A stretch of 64,000 nt of DNA, taken from positions 3,248,501 to 3,312,500 of the forward strand of contig WPIO01000038.1 in the NCBI GenBank assembly GCA_009760855.2, given 5' to 3'. The notes beneath the pieces were generated by a model. It was not told the DNA's origin, ran no database searches, and was given only the letters and a program-made list of their open reading frames with translations. This stretch comes from Cristatella mucedo (taxonomy: Eukaryota > Bryozoa > Phylactolaemata > Cristatellidae). The translations under genes and the position numbers were made by a program. Positions within the stretch are counted from its first letter, which is position 1. The number at the start of each line of letters is the position of its first letter. Positions 33,239-44,900 of this stretch are shown here, one piece after another.

Positions 33239-33344
33239 TATACATTGTAAAATCTGGATATTCAGGAAAAAATTCAGGAAAAACAAACAATCTCATACAC
33301 TGCCATAGTCTGACAGAATTAATTAATGTAGTGTATCTTCGTAC

Positions 33345-33695
33345 TATGCGGGTGTTACGAAGGAGATTTTTGCATTGCCTACTCACAGCCTAAGTGGCTT
33401 TTGGTGCGCATTCGCTAGCCAAAAAACTTCGCCTCACGAAACAAAGAGAAAGTGAAAAGTAGAGCAGAGTCAGAAGAGCAGTTGAGGTAGTGACTAGCAT
33501 GGAAGTAGCCGCTCAGGACAGCAGAAAAAAATATGCCATAGTCGGCAGCAGGAGAGCAGTTGCAGTTGACCAAGAATCGTTGAAGCGAGTTCCACAGCCG
33601 AGGGCCTGCAAAGCAAAAGGTTCTGTAGCCAACCGTCTTTAAGCGGAGGAATGGAACAGCTAATTTATTGCCCATATATTAGGCCCACATAGGTC
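33345..33695 (-). mobile_element. LINE-B 3' copy
   Basis: The minus-strand frame includes NKLAVPFLRLKTVGYRTFCF, AGPRLWNSLQRFL and AADYG, matching LINE-B at 23840-24000. The tail is partly kept (GCCTACTCACAGCCTAAGTG). Confidence 0.85.
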
Positions 33696-34023
33696 CTGAT
33701 AGCAGAGTTCAAATGATGGCCCTTGTGAAAAACTGCGTATCTTTTAGCAGAATGATTCACCAACAATGATTGCTACATTACCGCCAACCTTGTCAGATCC
33801 CATGGACTGAAAGAGCGAGAACCCGAGTGGGATGGTTTCAGATCTCCAGCTCTCGGAGCAGAGCGTCATCCATGATTCGGTAAGCAGAAAAGCACTTAGC
33901 TTCTCGCGGACAGCCCGGTCGTGGATAAGTAACCCATTGGTTTGTAGCGAGCGGATTTAGCGTGAAAATTTTAGAGGCTGTCCAAAAACTGCCAATTAAG
34001 CGGCTTGCATCGAAGTCGGCATT
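33696..34023. other. Intergenic, nothing recognised
   Basis: No gene match. A (CR1-like) AAAGAGCGAGAACCC patch is too short to assign. Confidence 0.45.
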
Positions 34024-34200
34024 GTGAGCCGCGATGGCACACTAGGTATGGCGGTTGCTTTTCCCTACCTTGGTCCCGAGGTTGTTAGTTCGAATACTGT
34101 CGTGGGAGATTCTTTATCGCTGCTGCAAGAGGTGGTGAGAGCGATAAAGGTTCTTCTGTCGCTATGCAGAAGAGGCTGTTAAATCGGCTAGTATTGTATA
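34024..34200 (+). mobile_element. SINE-A copy, plus strand
   Basis: GTGAGCCGCGATGGCACACT, GGTCCCGAGGTTGTTAGTTC, GAATACTG (box B degraded), GTTCTTCTGTCGCTATGCAG and GAGGCTGTTAAATCGGCTAG. Confidence 0.85.
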
Positions 34201-34754
34201 TAATTTTTAGCATTCATGCGCTTCAGAAAGATAAAACTAGCAGCGCGGAAAAGCGAGAAATGAATTTTCGTTTCCGCCTCCTGAGGAGAAGATATCGCCG
34301 TCGCTGAGTGAAAGTGTGAAAGTGCGCTTAGCTGTCTACAAATAGACACGCATAGATCTGACGCCTTTTTTAATTAAAAACTAGCCACTCATAATTCATT
34401 ATCCTTATAGACAATCTGAGAGCTTCTTGAAATTGGAAGCTCGTGCCTCGGTTCACCATGAACTAACTGAGCCGTGGCTTTGGACAAAGAAAATGATCAG
34501 ATTGGTTTCAGAGGCTTCTTCAGAAAGCTGCACTAGATGTCCTTGGGTGCCTCTATCTCAATAAATCCACAAATACTAACTGAACTTTGGTCGGAGAATT
34601 GTCTCTCTCTTGCCCATAAAGTCTAAGAAATGTCGGTGCTTTGTTTTTACGACTCACTGAAGTGAGTTGAGCACCAAGGACGGTACTGAGAGTGCAACTC
34701 CTCTTTGACTGTCGAAGAGACTGCTCTTTGTTTCCGACATGGACTTAGAAGATT
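34201..34754. other. Intergenic, nothing recognised
   Basis: No gene or repeat match. Confidence 0.5.
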
Positions 34755-34935
34755 AAATATTAGATTAATAATTATTAATATATTAATATAATATTAATAA
34801 TAGAATTAATTAATTAAAAATTATATAAATAATTAATTATTATTAATAATACGATATTATATATGTATATTAATAATTAATATTGATAATATATTATTAT
34901 TATTATAAACCATTATTAAATATTAGATTAAATTA
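34755..34935. repeat. AT-rich low-complexity block
   Basis: Nearly pure A/T built from ATTAATA and ATTATTA units. It is bordered by GACATGGACTTA on the left (34738) and again on the right (34960). Confidence 0.95.
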
Positions 34936-35117
34936 ATAGAAGACTAAGTGCAATAAGACATGGACTTATTCTGTTCGGGTATTCGAGCTCTCGATTGACT
35001 GCCGCCGTGCGCTGCTGAAGTACTCGTCGCCATTTGTCGGCGAACTTGTGTGTGTGTTCGCGCTCGCATGTGTGTGATTGCGTGTGTGCCCGTGTGGATT
35101 CTACAATTGTCTATACG

Positions 35118-35200
35118 TTTGCAGAGCACCCAGAGATGGATTCAGTTCTATGAGGGGGCTATGCAGCTATCTCCTTGTTATCATTGTTACTACTTTGAAG
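35118..35200 (+). mobile_element. LINE-A or SINE-B tail fragment
   Basis: AGAGCACCCAGAGATGGATT, then TCTATGAGGGGGCTATGCAG, is a diverged version of the shared tail. Confidence 0.45.
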
Positions 35201-35322
35201 AAGTGTCTCCACCGTTTCAGTTACGCGTCTGCAAAGACTAGTATCCCTTAGATCGACTGTGTTGTGTGAGCAACCAAGGGCCAGGGTACACGAGCTACTG
35301 CAGCCCACATAATAATGTTCAG

Positions 35323-35323
35323 T

Positions 35324-35381
<58 letters not shown>
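35323..35381 (+). repeat. Compound (AT)n(AG)n microsatellite
   Basis: About ten AT units run directly into about eighteen AG units. Confidence 0.97.
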
Positions 35382-35382
<1 letters not shown>

Positions 35383-35599
35383 TTGTAGTGCGTGACTAAT
35401 TTAACACAAACAGAAAATAAAAGATGAACATGTGGGTCTGCAATCGAGCGGTCGTGCGAATAATTAAAGCGAAAATAGCAGGGCTGTGCCGTAAAGTAAA
35501 GAAGCACTGCTAGCTATCTCAATCAGCACTTTGACCTTTAAAATGGTCGTCAGAGTGCTGGCTAATAACTTGCTCCTCGGCCTGATCAGATTGAGGTCT
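35382..35599. other. Intergenic, nothing recognised
   Basis: Unique sequence. Confidence 0.5.
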
Positions 35600-35715
35600 C
35601 ATACAATAACAATAACAATAGTAATGCATTTGATAATGCACCCTCACTGAACTCAATCTTCTTCTATGCACTTTGCGCATGCCGCCAAGGAAGCACGATC
35701 TTCATTAGAATATGC
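35600..35715 (-). mobile_element. LINE-A tail fragment
   Basis: AATAACAATAGTAATGCATT, TGATAATGCACCCTCACTGA and AAGGAAGCACGATC match the minus-strand LINE-A tail. Confidence 0.65.
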
Positions 35716-35911
35716 TGCTATAGGTTAAAGAAAATGACTTTCAATCATCTCCGGGCGCCTCCGACTGATCGTTTGCCTCGAGAGTTTCGCTGCACTAAAC
35801 TCGAGCGTCGGGTCCCGTATTTACTGCTCTGTTGACCTCATACTAACACACAAGGCCGATGCCATGGCTTGGCCTTGGCATCGTATCTTTCTGAACTGAT
35901 TGTTCCTTTTT

Positions 35912-36035
35912 CAGCGTGCTACTACTAATCACTCGATCGTGCTTCCTTTGCAGCAAATTACAAGTGCCTAGAAAGAGAGTGAGTTCTCTTAGGGCTCCAC
36001 ATCAAATATCATTACAGTTATTATCAATATTACTA
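35912..36035 (+). mobile_element. LINE-A tail fragment
   Basis: ACTCGATCGTGCTTCCTTTG, AAGTGCCTAGAAAGAGAGTG and a degenerate ATT end. Confidence 0.75.
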
Positions 36036-36444
36036 TGTATCTCCACCAGCTTCAGTCTCATCGTGCCCTCAGGTTCTCTAACAGCATATTGGCTGTGCCA
36101 TTCCTTCGCTTAAATACAGTTGGCGACAGAATCTTTCGCTCTGCAGGCCTCAGAATATTATGACGTCAGAGCCTAGATCCAAGGGCCACTCTACTCGCAA
36201 GCGCGCACACATGCAACGCAGCTGTCGGTGGGAGAAAGTTGGAGGCCTGCATTCGCCAGGCTTAGCAACGGGTTGGTCCAACCGATAGCTTTTCTCCCGC
36301 TCACAGTCTTCAGTGACGCGTCTGGCACGGCGGGCGAGCAGTGGAGAACGAATCACAGAAGCAACCCAATCGCTAGCGCTGCAGCAGTGGATATCGGGCC
36401 CGGGTGTGATCTGCTTCAAAAGAGTTTGTTCGGCTTTTATCGCG
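36036..36444. other. Intergenic; possible short LINE-B relic at start
   Basis: 36040-36150 (AACAGCATATTGGCTGTGCC, TTGGCGACAGAATCTTTCGC) resembles LINE-B coding sequence NKLAVPF...VGDRSF. The rest is unassigned. Confidence 0.45.
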
Positions 36445-36760
36445 AATGAGTCGCTTTCGTTGAAAAGCGTGGCGTCGCGGCCTCCGCGTCCGCGAGCCGC
36501 GCTTGGCCGCTAGCGAAGCGCTCGTAATCGTGCTAGCTAGTCTCAGCCGACGCGCGACTAGTTCCTGCAAGGCTCGCGACGGCCGCCTCGGAGTCTCGTC
36601 GATGGCCGCCGCGGAATCGCCGCCGCTGACGACTCGCCGGAGCAGCAGCCGCAGGACGCAGCAGCAGCCGCAGCAGCAGCGCAGCTCGATACAGGACCAC
36701 AGCACTCAGCTGAGCGCTGACATTAGCGGAACACGGCAGAGACGATGAGCGTCCGCACCC
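36445..36760. promoter_or_regulatory. Short GC/CpG-rich block with CAG repeats
   Basis: CG dinucleotides are frequent, and GCAGCAGCCGCAG-type repeats lie at 36640-36690. An 81-codon plus frame and a 110-codon minus frame overlap here without domains. It lies about 2.1 kb upstream of the aquaglyceroporin start codon and could be distal regulatory or 5' non-coding DNA. Confidence 0.3.
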
Positions 36761-38220
36761 TAGCCAATAAAGCTCCTTCGTACCCGGAGCGTGGAGAAGT
36801 CCATTTTCTCAGCGGCGTAACTTTATAAGCGTTCAACTGCGGTCATGACCGATAGCAGTTCTCGCAGCGCTCAATGGCAAACGGCACAGCTCAGCTCAAA
36901 TGCTAATGCCAATTCTTGGAGCCCAACTCTCTGCCTGCTGTGCAGTTTAGAATTTTATGCTGCCTTGGCTTTAGATTGTCGCAAGTTAGGTTTCCTAGCC
37001 ATAGCACTTCAGGAGCCGTGAATACTGAAGAATAGCAGTCATTACAAGGCTGACTTACCAAGCCTTAAGTCCACATTGTGTAAGCCACTCACACCCAGGA
37101 TATATTGAAAAATATTCACGAATGAAAATTATTGTGGAAAATTCTTCTGTTGCGGAACCGCGAATCGGCGTTTGAATTTCAACTCTAAACTAAATTGAAC
37201 CAGCCCTGGCATGCAGTCACTACCCGCTCAGTGAGGCGGCTCCTCCGTGGCGAATGGCGATTGAGGCCCTCAGGAAATGATCTCGGAGTCTTTCTGTCGT
37301 CACGGAAGGTTAACGGGGAAGTATGACACCTGGGTATCTCAAAGCTTCCCATTTTAGCTACGCAGTCAAATTTCAAAACCGCTTAAATAACCAGCTTCTG
37401 TTTTTAAGCGTTCTGCTGGATGGTAAATAAGGCAGACAACATTGTCGGCAACTTTCCTCTAGCTAGAAAAAACGCGTCTCTACTATTCATACGGCACCAA
37501 GCTGACTCACGTGATGCCAAGGCAATGCCCGCGATTGTAGCCTCGCATCAATCACCCTAAGCTGGTTACGTTCGCTAGCTGGAGAGGCGGCTTATGAGAC
37601 GGATAACGGGTGGATTGCGGCAGCTGATGTATAGTGTTGCAATGATGGACGGTTGGTTAGTCGCTTCAAGTGACGCAAACAGTTCCAGCTTAATTGAACA
37701 AAAAGCCTTTAAATGTAAGAAAAAGCAGACTCAAAACAATTGTTCGTCAGAGGAAGCGCGGCCCGTCAGACTAGTCGGTTTGCAACACTTCTGACTGTGG
37801 TTTACCCGCAGACCATCGGCGAGTGAACTGCTTTGGTGGCGGCGGCACAATAAGCGTCGGCTGTCCACTCTAACCAGCCTGACGAAGATACCCAGCCTGA
37901 CAACGACAAGTTCATCACTTCGAGCAGTCGGTGGCAGTTGATCATAGAATCACTCCGCAGGTCAGCTGCTTCTTCGAAGCATCGATCACTTTGCTCCTGA
38001 TCACGATAAGGAGTTCGGGATCGTACGGTCGTAATTGTGCGCTTTCGTGATGGCCTCTGCACGCGCTCACCTTCCGAGTTACACCACTCGCTGTTCTATT
38101 ACCGCAGCTATTTCTTCGTCGCCACCTGCTTCTTGGGCGTGCTCACTTGACTTTGCTCCTCTTTAATTCCACTGCTTCGCGTGAATGCAATGCTGCAGGC
38201 CTACTGGGTGGAGCGCTCTG
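36761..38220. other. Intergenic, nothing recognised
   Basis: No gene or repeat match. Confidence 0.5.
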
Positions 38221-38834
38221 AGAAGCTCCCGCCAGCGTCGCAGGCTTCGATTGCGTTATTATAAGAGACCGCAGGTTTCCGGCTGGCCTTATTGCATAGC
38301 GGACGGAGACTCTTCTCCGTTTCCTCTCTTGTACCCTAAGGCCTGCGCCGCCTCGCCCGTTTAAGCTGTCGCAGCACGCAGACCACTCGCTCAGTCACTC
38401 GTCGTCGGACTCGCATTCGGGGTGGCGTCAGCATTCGTCGAGGCCCTAGGGGTGAGCCGGCACCCCCAGCTGTGTTCTGGCGGCTGTGACTTGGACACAG
38501 GCCGGCATTGTTCCTCCGCCAACCCGCGGCGGTTCAGCTGCGGCTGAGAGGGAGTGGGGACCGCAGGTCGAACGCCGGCAGACGAAGGGAGGACGACTTG
38601 TGAGTTCGGGAGCTCTTGTCGGCCAGCACTATCGGCGAGAGTTCGCGTCTCGACTGCGCAAGCGCGAGCCAGCGTCGACGCTCTTCTCGCCGCCGTCGCG
38701 CGCGCGCACAGTCGGGACGCGCTCGCATTGAACGGCAGGCCGCCGATCGCCGGCAGAAGCCGCCGCGCGAGGCTTCGCAGGCGCGCCGCGTCGCTCCGAG
38801 CCGCCCGCCGATCGACCGACCGATCGATCGCGCG

Positions 38835-38945
38835 ATGTCCGGGACCGAGTTCAGATACTCGCACTTGATGCGTCTGCCGGCCAACGAGACCGGCACCATG
38901 CTGAGAGAGTTTCTCGCCGAGCTCTTCGGGACGTTCTTTCTCATG
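38835..38945 (+). CDS. Aquaglyceroporin exon 1
   Basis: Encodes residues 1-37: a short cytosolic N-terminus (MSGTEFRYSHLMRLPANE) and the start of helix 1 (LREFLAELFGTFFLM). The donor ATG|GTGGGT is in phase 0. The alternative GTGAGC four bases downstream would break the frame. Confidence 0.9.
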
Positions 38946-41900
38946 GTGGGTGAGCCCGCGCGATCGAGCGCAGTAAGCAAGCGTTCGCGCGCTCGATCTC
39001 GAGCGGGCGCGCCAACATGGCGGTCCGCCCGCCCGAGCGAGCGACCAGCGCCCGACTTCCGATTGCGCCGCCCGCGCGCTCCCTCTTTGCAGGCGTTCGG
39101 CAGCTCCTGCAGCGCGCAGAAGGTGCTCAGCCGAAACGAGAGCGGAGACGCGCTGGCGGTCCACCTCAGCTGGGGCGTGGCCGTGACGATGGCTCTGTAC
39201 GTCTGCGGCGGCGTCTCCGGTAAGTGCGGCCGCCGCGGCTACAGCTGCGGCGAATTCGGTCCCGCAGGTACTGGAGCGGGCCGCGCCCGCTGCGAGTCGA
39301 CGGCACCTCCTCCTCCTCCTCCCGTCGATGAACCACCGCGGCGTATCGGCTCGTTTTTCAAGCGCTCGGGGGGGGGGCGGGCGAGCGGACGAGCAGAGAT
39401 CGCCTCCAAATTTGCATCGCAAAGCGGTTGCGCGCACCTGCGCTTTGAAGGCTCGCGATCGCACCTCAGACGTCAGGTCGCTCTGGGCTGACCCTGGAGC
39501 GAATTCCTAGCAAAGCTCGAGCGAATCCATTTTCGCCGACGACGGTCCCTTGCTGCTGCAGCAGCTGCTGCTGCTGCTGACTCATCGAATTTGCCACTGC
39601 AGCGCCGCAGCTGCAGAGCTCGCCCTCAGAACCGTCGCACGTCGCTCCTCGCAGTCGACTACGCCTATAAACCTGCGCTCGGACCGGCGAATGGCCACTC
39701 TTGTAGGCGGCGGCGTGTTCTCGTGTGCGGTGTGACACTATAGCTAGAGTAAATCTGAGACGCGGAACTGCTATTCTTATAAGCGGAGCATTCCTACATC
39801 CGATATTCTTAAGCGCGAAGTCGACTGTATTACGATTCCTCGGCGACATCTGCCCCGAATTGTGCGAAGTAACAACAGTTGAGCTGACGCAGCAACTCTT
39901 CTTTCTAGCTGCCTTTGTAAATACGAGTTAAAAAAAAAGTTCTAACCAAGACCGTGTGTGGCCTTGCATGCTATGGTGTGATATGAGGCAATGCTTTCAC
40001 TTACTTGCGGATTCCGAGCGTGCAAGTGCCGCACGACAAGTATTACGGTTAGCTGGTAGCCGAGCTACGTCTACGAGCTATCGGTAAGCAGCGTCGTGTA
40101 CTGCCGCACACGTTTAGGAAATTCTCCGTTCCCGCAATTAGGGCCCTAGTATTCGATGAGCTCCAGCTAGGCAGGCTGCCTCTTCCATCCAGCCGCCGAC
40201 TCTCCACTAGCTCGGGCGGCGCGACGCGCCTGCGCGGCACTAGGCTGTCCGCGAAGCGCACCGCCGCCGGACCGGCTCTCCCGGTTGCCAGAAGCTTAAT
40301 CAAAATCAGCCAGGGCACGTGGTAAAATGCTACACCAATCGTTACGCGAACTCTTTCGATACGGCCGACGATGCAGCCCTCGCCCGGCATGATGTGCGAG
40401 GGTGGCGTACCGGCGCCCGCTGCTGACGGCGCTTCGCTTAGAGCCAACGAGCGACTTGAGTTAAGCGCGGGCGCTCCTCCGATTCCTGCAGTGCCACAGC
40501 GCTCAGCGCGTCGCCTGGCAGGGTGCTTTGAACTCTCGGAGCAAGGGGTTAAAGGTCAAGGGCTAGATTTTTAGCGACTTGCCGTTGGAGTGCGGCGGAG
40601 TATAAGCTGGGGGTAACTACCACGGCGCATGGACGTGTAACGGAGTTGTTAGGCTGAACCGATTGGGAAAAATTGCTTCGACGAAAAAGGAAACCGAACG
40701 ATCTAGATACGTGCTATATTACTTGAAAAAGACTACGGTTTCGTGAAGTGAAAAAGAAAACAAGCAAAAACAAAATGACTGCTTAGCCACTTTTGAAACT
40801 TTTCTGCGAGGAAGTGGTTCGGAATGCTCAACGTTGTGGGCTCGGAGCCAAGTTTGACTGATAAAGAACACCGTTCGTGGTGGTCTCTTATCGGAGGCGA
40901 GCCCGACGAGTGGTACCGAAAAATCCAATCTCCGAGTGAATAGCACGAATTGAAGATTCTCTCTCCTCCCTGTAGAGAGAGCGCCTCCGCCCTTTGCCTC
41001 ACTCTCACTTCGCCGGGCTTCGAAGCCGTATTCCTGCTGTGATCGACGAAAAATAAATGCCGCTGTCTTCACTGTGATTCTGAGTCACACAAATGGTTTT
41101 CTAATTCAATAAAAATTTTCTGTAATGGAGTGCACACTTAGTATAGTCTGAACTGATGTCAGCGTCCATCCGACTAGTTGAGCAATGTCTGAAGATGTCC
41201 GAGTTTGTCTGAATATTAGTGTTGGTCCATGGACTAAGAGAGAAGATAAGACTGACAGTATTAGTCAAATATTATTTTTAAAATAAAATAATAAAATACT
41301 AGTAACAATATAAATATAAATATAATATATATATATATATAATATAATAATAAATATATATATATATATAATATATAATATAAATACTAAAAACACTAAA
41401 TAATTTATTAAAAACGCACCCATTTGTCACAGCATTTAGTGGTCCGTGTGATTTGTCTTGTATGTGCTTATGCGTGCTGACACTGTGCATGCTGCCACTA
41501 ACCATACTTTCATGCTGACCCCGTGTACGTCACCACGAACCATGTCATTGCTGCAGTTTATTGAGCATGCTGCCACTGACCATTCAATCGCGCTTCCTCT
41601 GCATAAAATGTAAAGCGTCTAGAAAGAGATTGAGTTCTCCAAATGTGCTTTATCAAAGGTATTATTCTTATTACTATTATTATTATTATTATTAAATACC
41701 TTGCTTTTACGTGAGGTCATTATCTGCCCTATACATACATACCCATCCACATTTTTCTATCTGTGCGTTTGCATATATGTGAACGTGTGCAACTTCAGAC
41801 ACGAGTAGCCGCTATTTCGTGCCTCGACTGTAGCTCGGCTGTGTCGCCGAGGCGCTCCTAACATTTGCTCCGCTCGCGCAGGCGGTCACATCAACCCAGC

Positions 41901-44900
41901 GATATCTCTGGCCTGGGCCGTCATTGGCAGGCTGCAGTGGAAGAAAGTGCCACTCTACGTACTCGCCCAGTTCATCGGAGCTTTCGCCGGAGCGGCACTC
42001 ACGTACGGCGTGTACTACGGTAAGCGATAAAAGCGAACGGGCCAATGACGACTCAGTCGAAACGGTCGACGCATCCCTTCTGCGGTTCGAGGTTGCCTGA
42101 CGAGCAGCACGTGGGCGAACCACGTGCCGCTCGCGGCTCTAGCAAAGAGAATTTCGAGGCGCAGCATGCACCGGTCACATGACGGTGGGTGTAACAATCG
42201 ACCTAGGGCATCGTCGAGCGTAGCGTCTGCTTCTAACTCAACGCGATTGCTAGCTGTGAGCTTGATGTCAACCAGGCCAACTCGGACCAAAGACAGGGCT
42301 GCGGTCCGTTCGTACTGCTGCGGTACCGTGCCGGCCCTGGGCAGCATTTCCTATGGCAGCTCTTCGTATGCGCCCCGACGCTGGCGTACCATACGCCAGC
42401 AGGTGGCGGCGCTGGCGGCTAGAAGAGGATCGTCGGCGTCATCGGAAATACCTCCACCGGAAATGCGGCCTCCTCAGGATATTGGTGTTCTGGGCGACGC
42501 AGCTCGGGGAACGCTGCTCGGGGAACGCGCGAGATAGCAAGAAATTGTACTGGCATCTTGCGATAACACCTTGCTTAGTGCTGGCCGAAAACGAGCCCCT
42601 GATACATTCTGCAGAGCAAGGCACTTTTGTTGCATAAGCCTCACGCACCCACCGATAGAGCTGCTGGATAATTCAATTTAGATGTGAAAAATACGCACGC
42701 ATACACACACAGACACACACACACACGCACGCGCGCACGCACGCACGCACACAGACACACACGCACGCATGCTCACACATGCTGTAGGCGGTGCCTCTTT
42801 ACTTATCGTGCAGGTTGTAGTGGCCAAACGAGGAATCGCTGTATCTTGGCGATCGCAAAGCATTACAGTTTTCAATGATGCTGATAACTTGACAATAACC
42901 TTTCTTTTTTGACGTGTCTTTCGTTTAACTTGATATTTTACAGACGTAGAGTTTGCAAGCGTGCACGACACCATTTCGTAACGTCCAGCTCTTTAACCAT
43001 CACTCTGGGAAATACTTGTTTAGGTTATAAAGCCAACTTGATACGTACGGGGGAAAATGGTTCAACTATGAAATCGGAAATACTATTCCAGATGCACCTG
43101 CAGACCCATTCACTAAAGACAACTGGAAGGGAGGCAAGGCGTGGGCATAACGGCCACCTTGGGTCACTGAGCAATCAATCGTAATACTAATGTAAACTTG
43201 TTATCGTGTACGTCTGTGCGTGCGTGTATGCAGACTTGCTGCAGAGCATGTATGTAGAACTTGTGTACGAGAAGGCATAGTTCGGTGCCTAGCCGTCGAA
43301 GTCGGGCTCTCTCGGCCTCTCTTTATGGGGGGACCGCCGCCATTAGCTCGGGCTAGAGTTATGGTGGTCGCGGAAATGAATGATGGACTATATGCGACTC
43401 CCTGTCCGCCTTCAGTCGCAAGTGTCACTCTGTACTTCTGGCCGAACAATTAATGGCGGGCTTCGCTGCAGTTGGATAAGACAAGAAGACAGTTGAAAGG
43501 TGGCTCTACGAATCACTACACCTCAGCCTTAAATGGTCTCGAGCCAACTCTCTCAATAAACCTCGGGGAATGTTGGTGCTCGGATCCACACAATATTTTC
43601 CTAGCTGAGCTCGACTGCTTTAAAGTCGTCTGCCCACTTTCAGCTAGGAACATTAAAAGATTTTGGGCACGCTTGCTTACACTACTTATACCACAGCCAA
43701 GATAGTCTATGCATTCACAGCATCCATTCGAGGCTTCTTCAAATCGCTACGTGTAGGTCTTCTTGCTTGTGCTCGTAGAGCACACATCTCTGTAGGTAGA
43801 GTTGCCCTTCGCAAATGCCATAGTCGCCACTTCTCAACAGCCGCCTGCACCGGTTTCCCCGATCCAGCAGCTTAAAAGTAGACATTATACGAGTTGCATT
43901 ATGCTTCTGTCGCTACGATCCCATCGTATTCTCTCTCCAGCCTGCAAGAAAGTTCTTCCAAAACCGTCTCATCGTAGCATCGCCAGCTCTTCCGACTCAA
44001 CTAGCATACCTGAGCTGCTAACCAACATCATTTCCGGTGGAGACCGCGCCTCAGTTCATACACTCATGCACCCTAAAGCAATCTCAAGGTCGGTCGAAAC
44101 GTCGAGGTTACAAGGTCAGCCGACTTCACGACACGTAAAGAAGAAGCTACAAATCCGCCATCTCATGACAGCCTACGCCCCTTCCTCCTGCGAATGGTCC
44201 CTTGTACTTGACTGATTTTTCTGCCGCTTCCGCTATCTGCATTGGTCAGGTGCCGACAGAGAGCTTCAGTTTCCTTGCGACGCCCTTTAAATACTTTGCA
44301 TCATTTGTATTATTATTATTTGTTAAGCCTATAAAATGAAAGTCATTTCGCAGCAATTATCCTTTAGGAACTGGTTGATATTCCATAGAACCATCGTAGG
44401 GTAACCGCACTGGCGTGATTCAAAGTTTCAGGTGGCTGAGCGATTTCTGCTTCTTTACCTTACCGACCGGATGCTACTCTCACGGCCATTGCAGTCATGC
44501 AGACCGCGTTTTAGAGGCACTGAATCACTTCGATGGCGGAGAACGACGAACGGATGGGGAAAACAAGACGGCCCAGATCTTCTCGACGTTTCCTCAGGAC
44601 TACCTGACCGTCACCGGAGGCCTCGTCGATCAGGTATTTTTCTAGCCGACGCAGCATTCCAAGATTTTTGCCGACCGGCGAGCACTCTGCGCAAGCAACG
44701 AATGCTGCAAAGAATCCGAGCATTTCGCGCGTGCCTTTCAGATCGCCAGCACGGCGTTTCTGGCCGTCGGCACGCTGGCAATCACCGACAAGCGAAACGC
44801 TGGCGTGCCGCCCAGCATGGCGCCAGTCCTAGTCGGCCTGCTCGTCACCATCATCGGCACGTCGTTCAACCGGAACTGCGGCAGCGCCATCAACCCGGCT

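Larger units (their letters stand above)
38221..39720 (+). promoter_or_regulatory. CpG-rich 5' region of the aquaglyceroporin gene
   Basis: CG dinucleotides are dense from about 38220 through exons 1 and 2 to about 39700. A TATA-like TTATTATAAGAG lies at 38256-38267. The start codon at 38835 sits directly behind GCGATCGATCGCGCG. The transcription start and any 5' UTR intron cannot be fixed from sequence. Confidence 0.4.

Noticed and set aside
38946-38953. Alternative exon 1 donor GTGAGC at 38950
   Set aside because: Using it shifts the frame and destroys AFGSSCSAQ in exon 2. The donor at 38946 keeps the frame.
38391-39464. 357-codon minus-strand frame, the longest in the window
   Set aside because: It is antisense to aquaglyceroporin exons 1 and 2 in CpG-rich DNA, has Arg/Ala-biased composition and no domain, and the plus strand has splice-supported coding.
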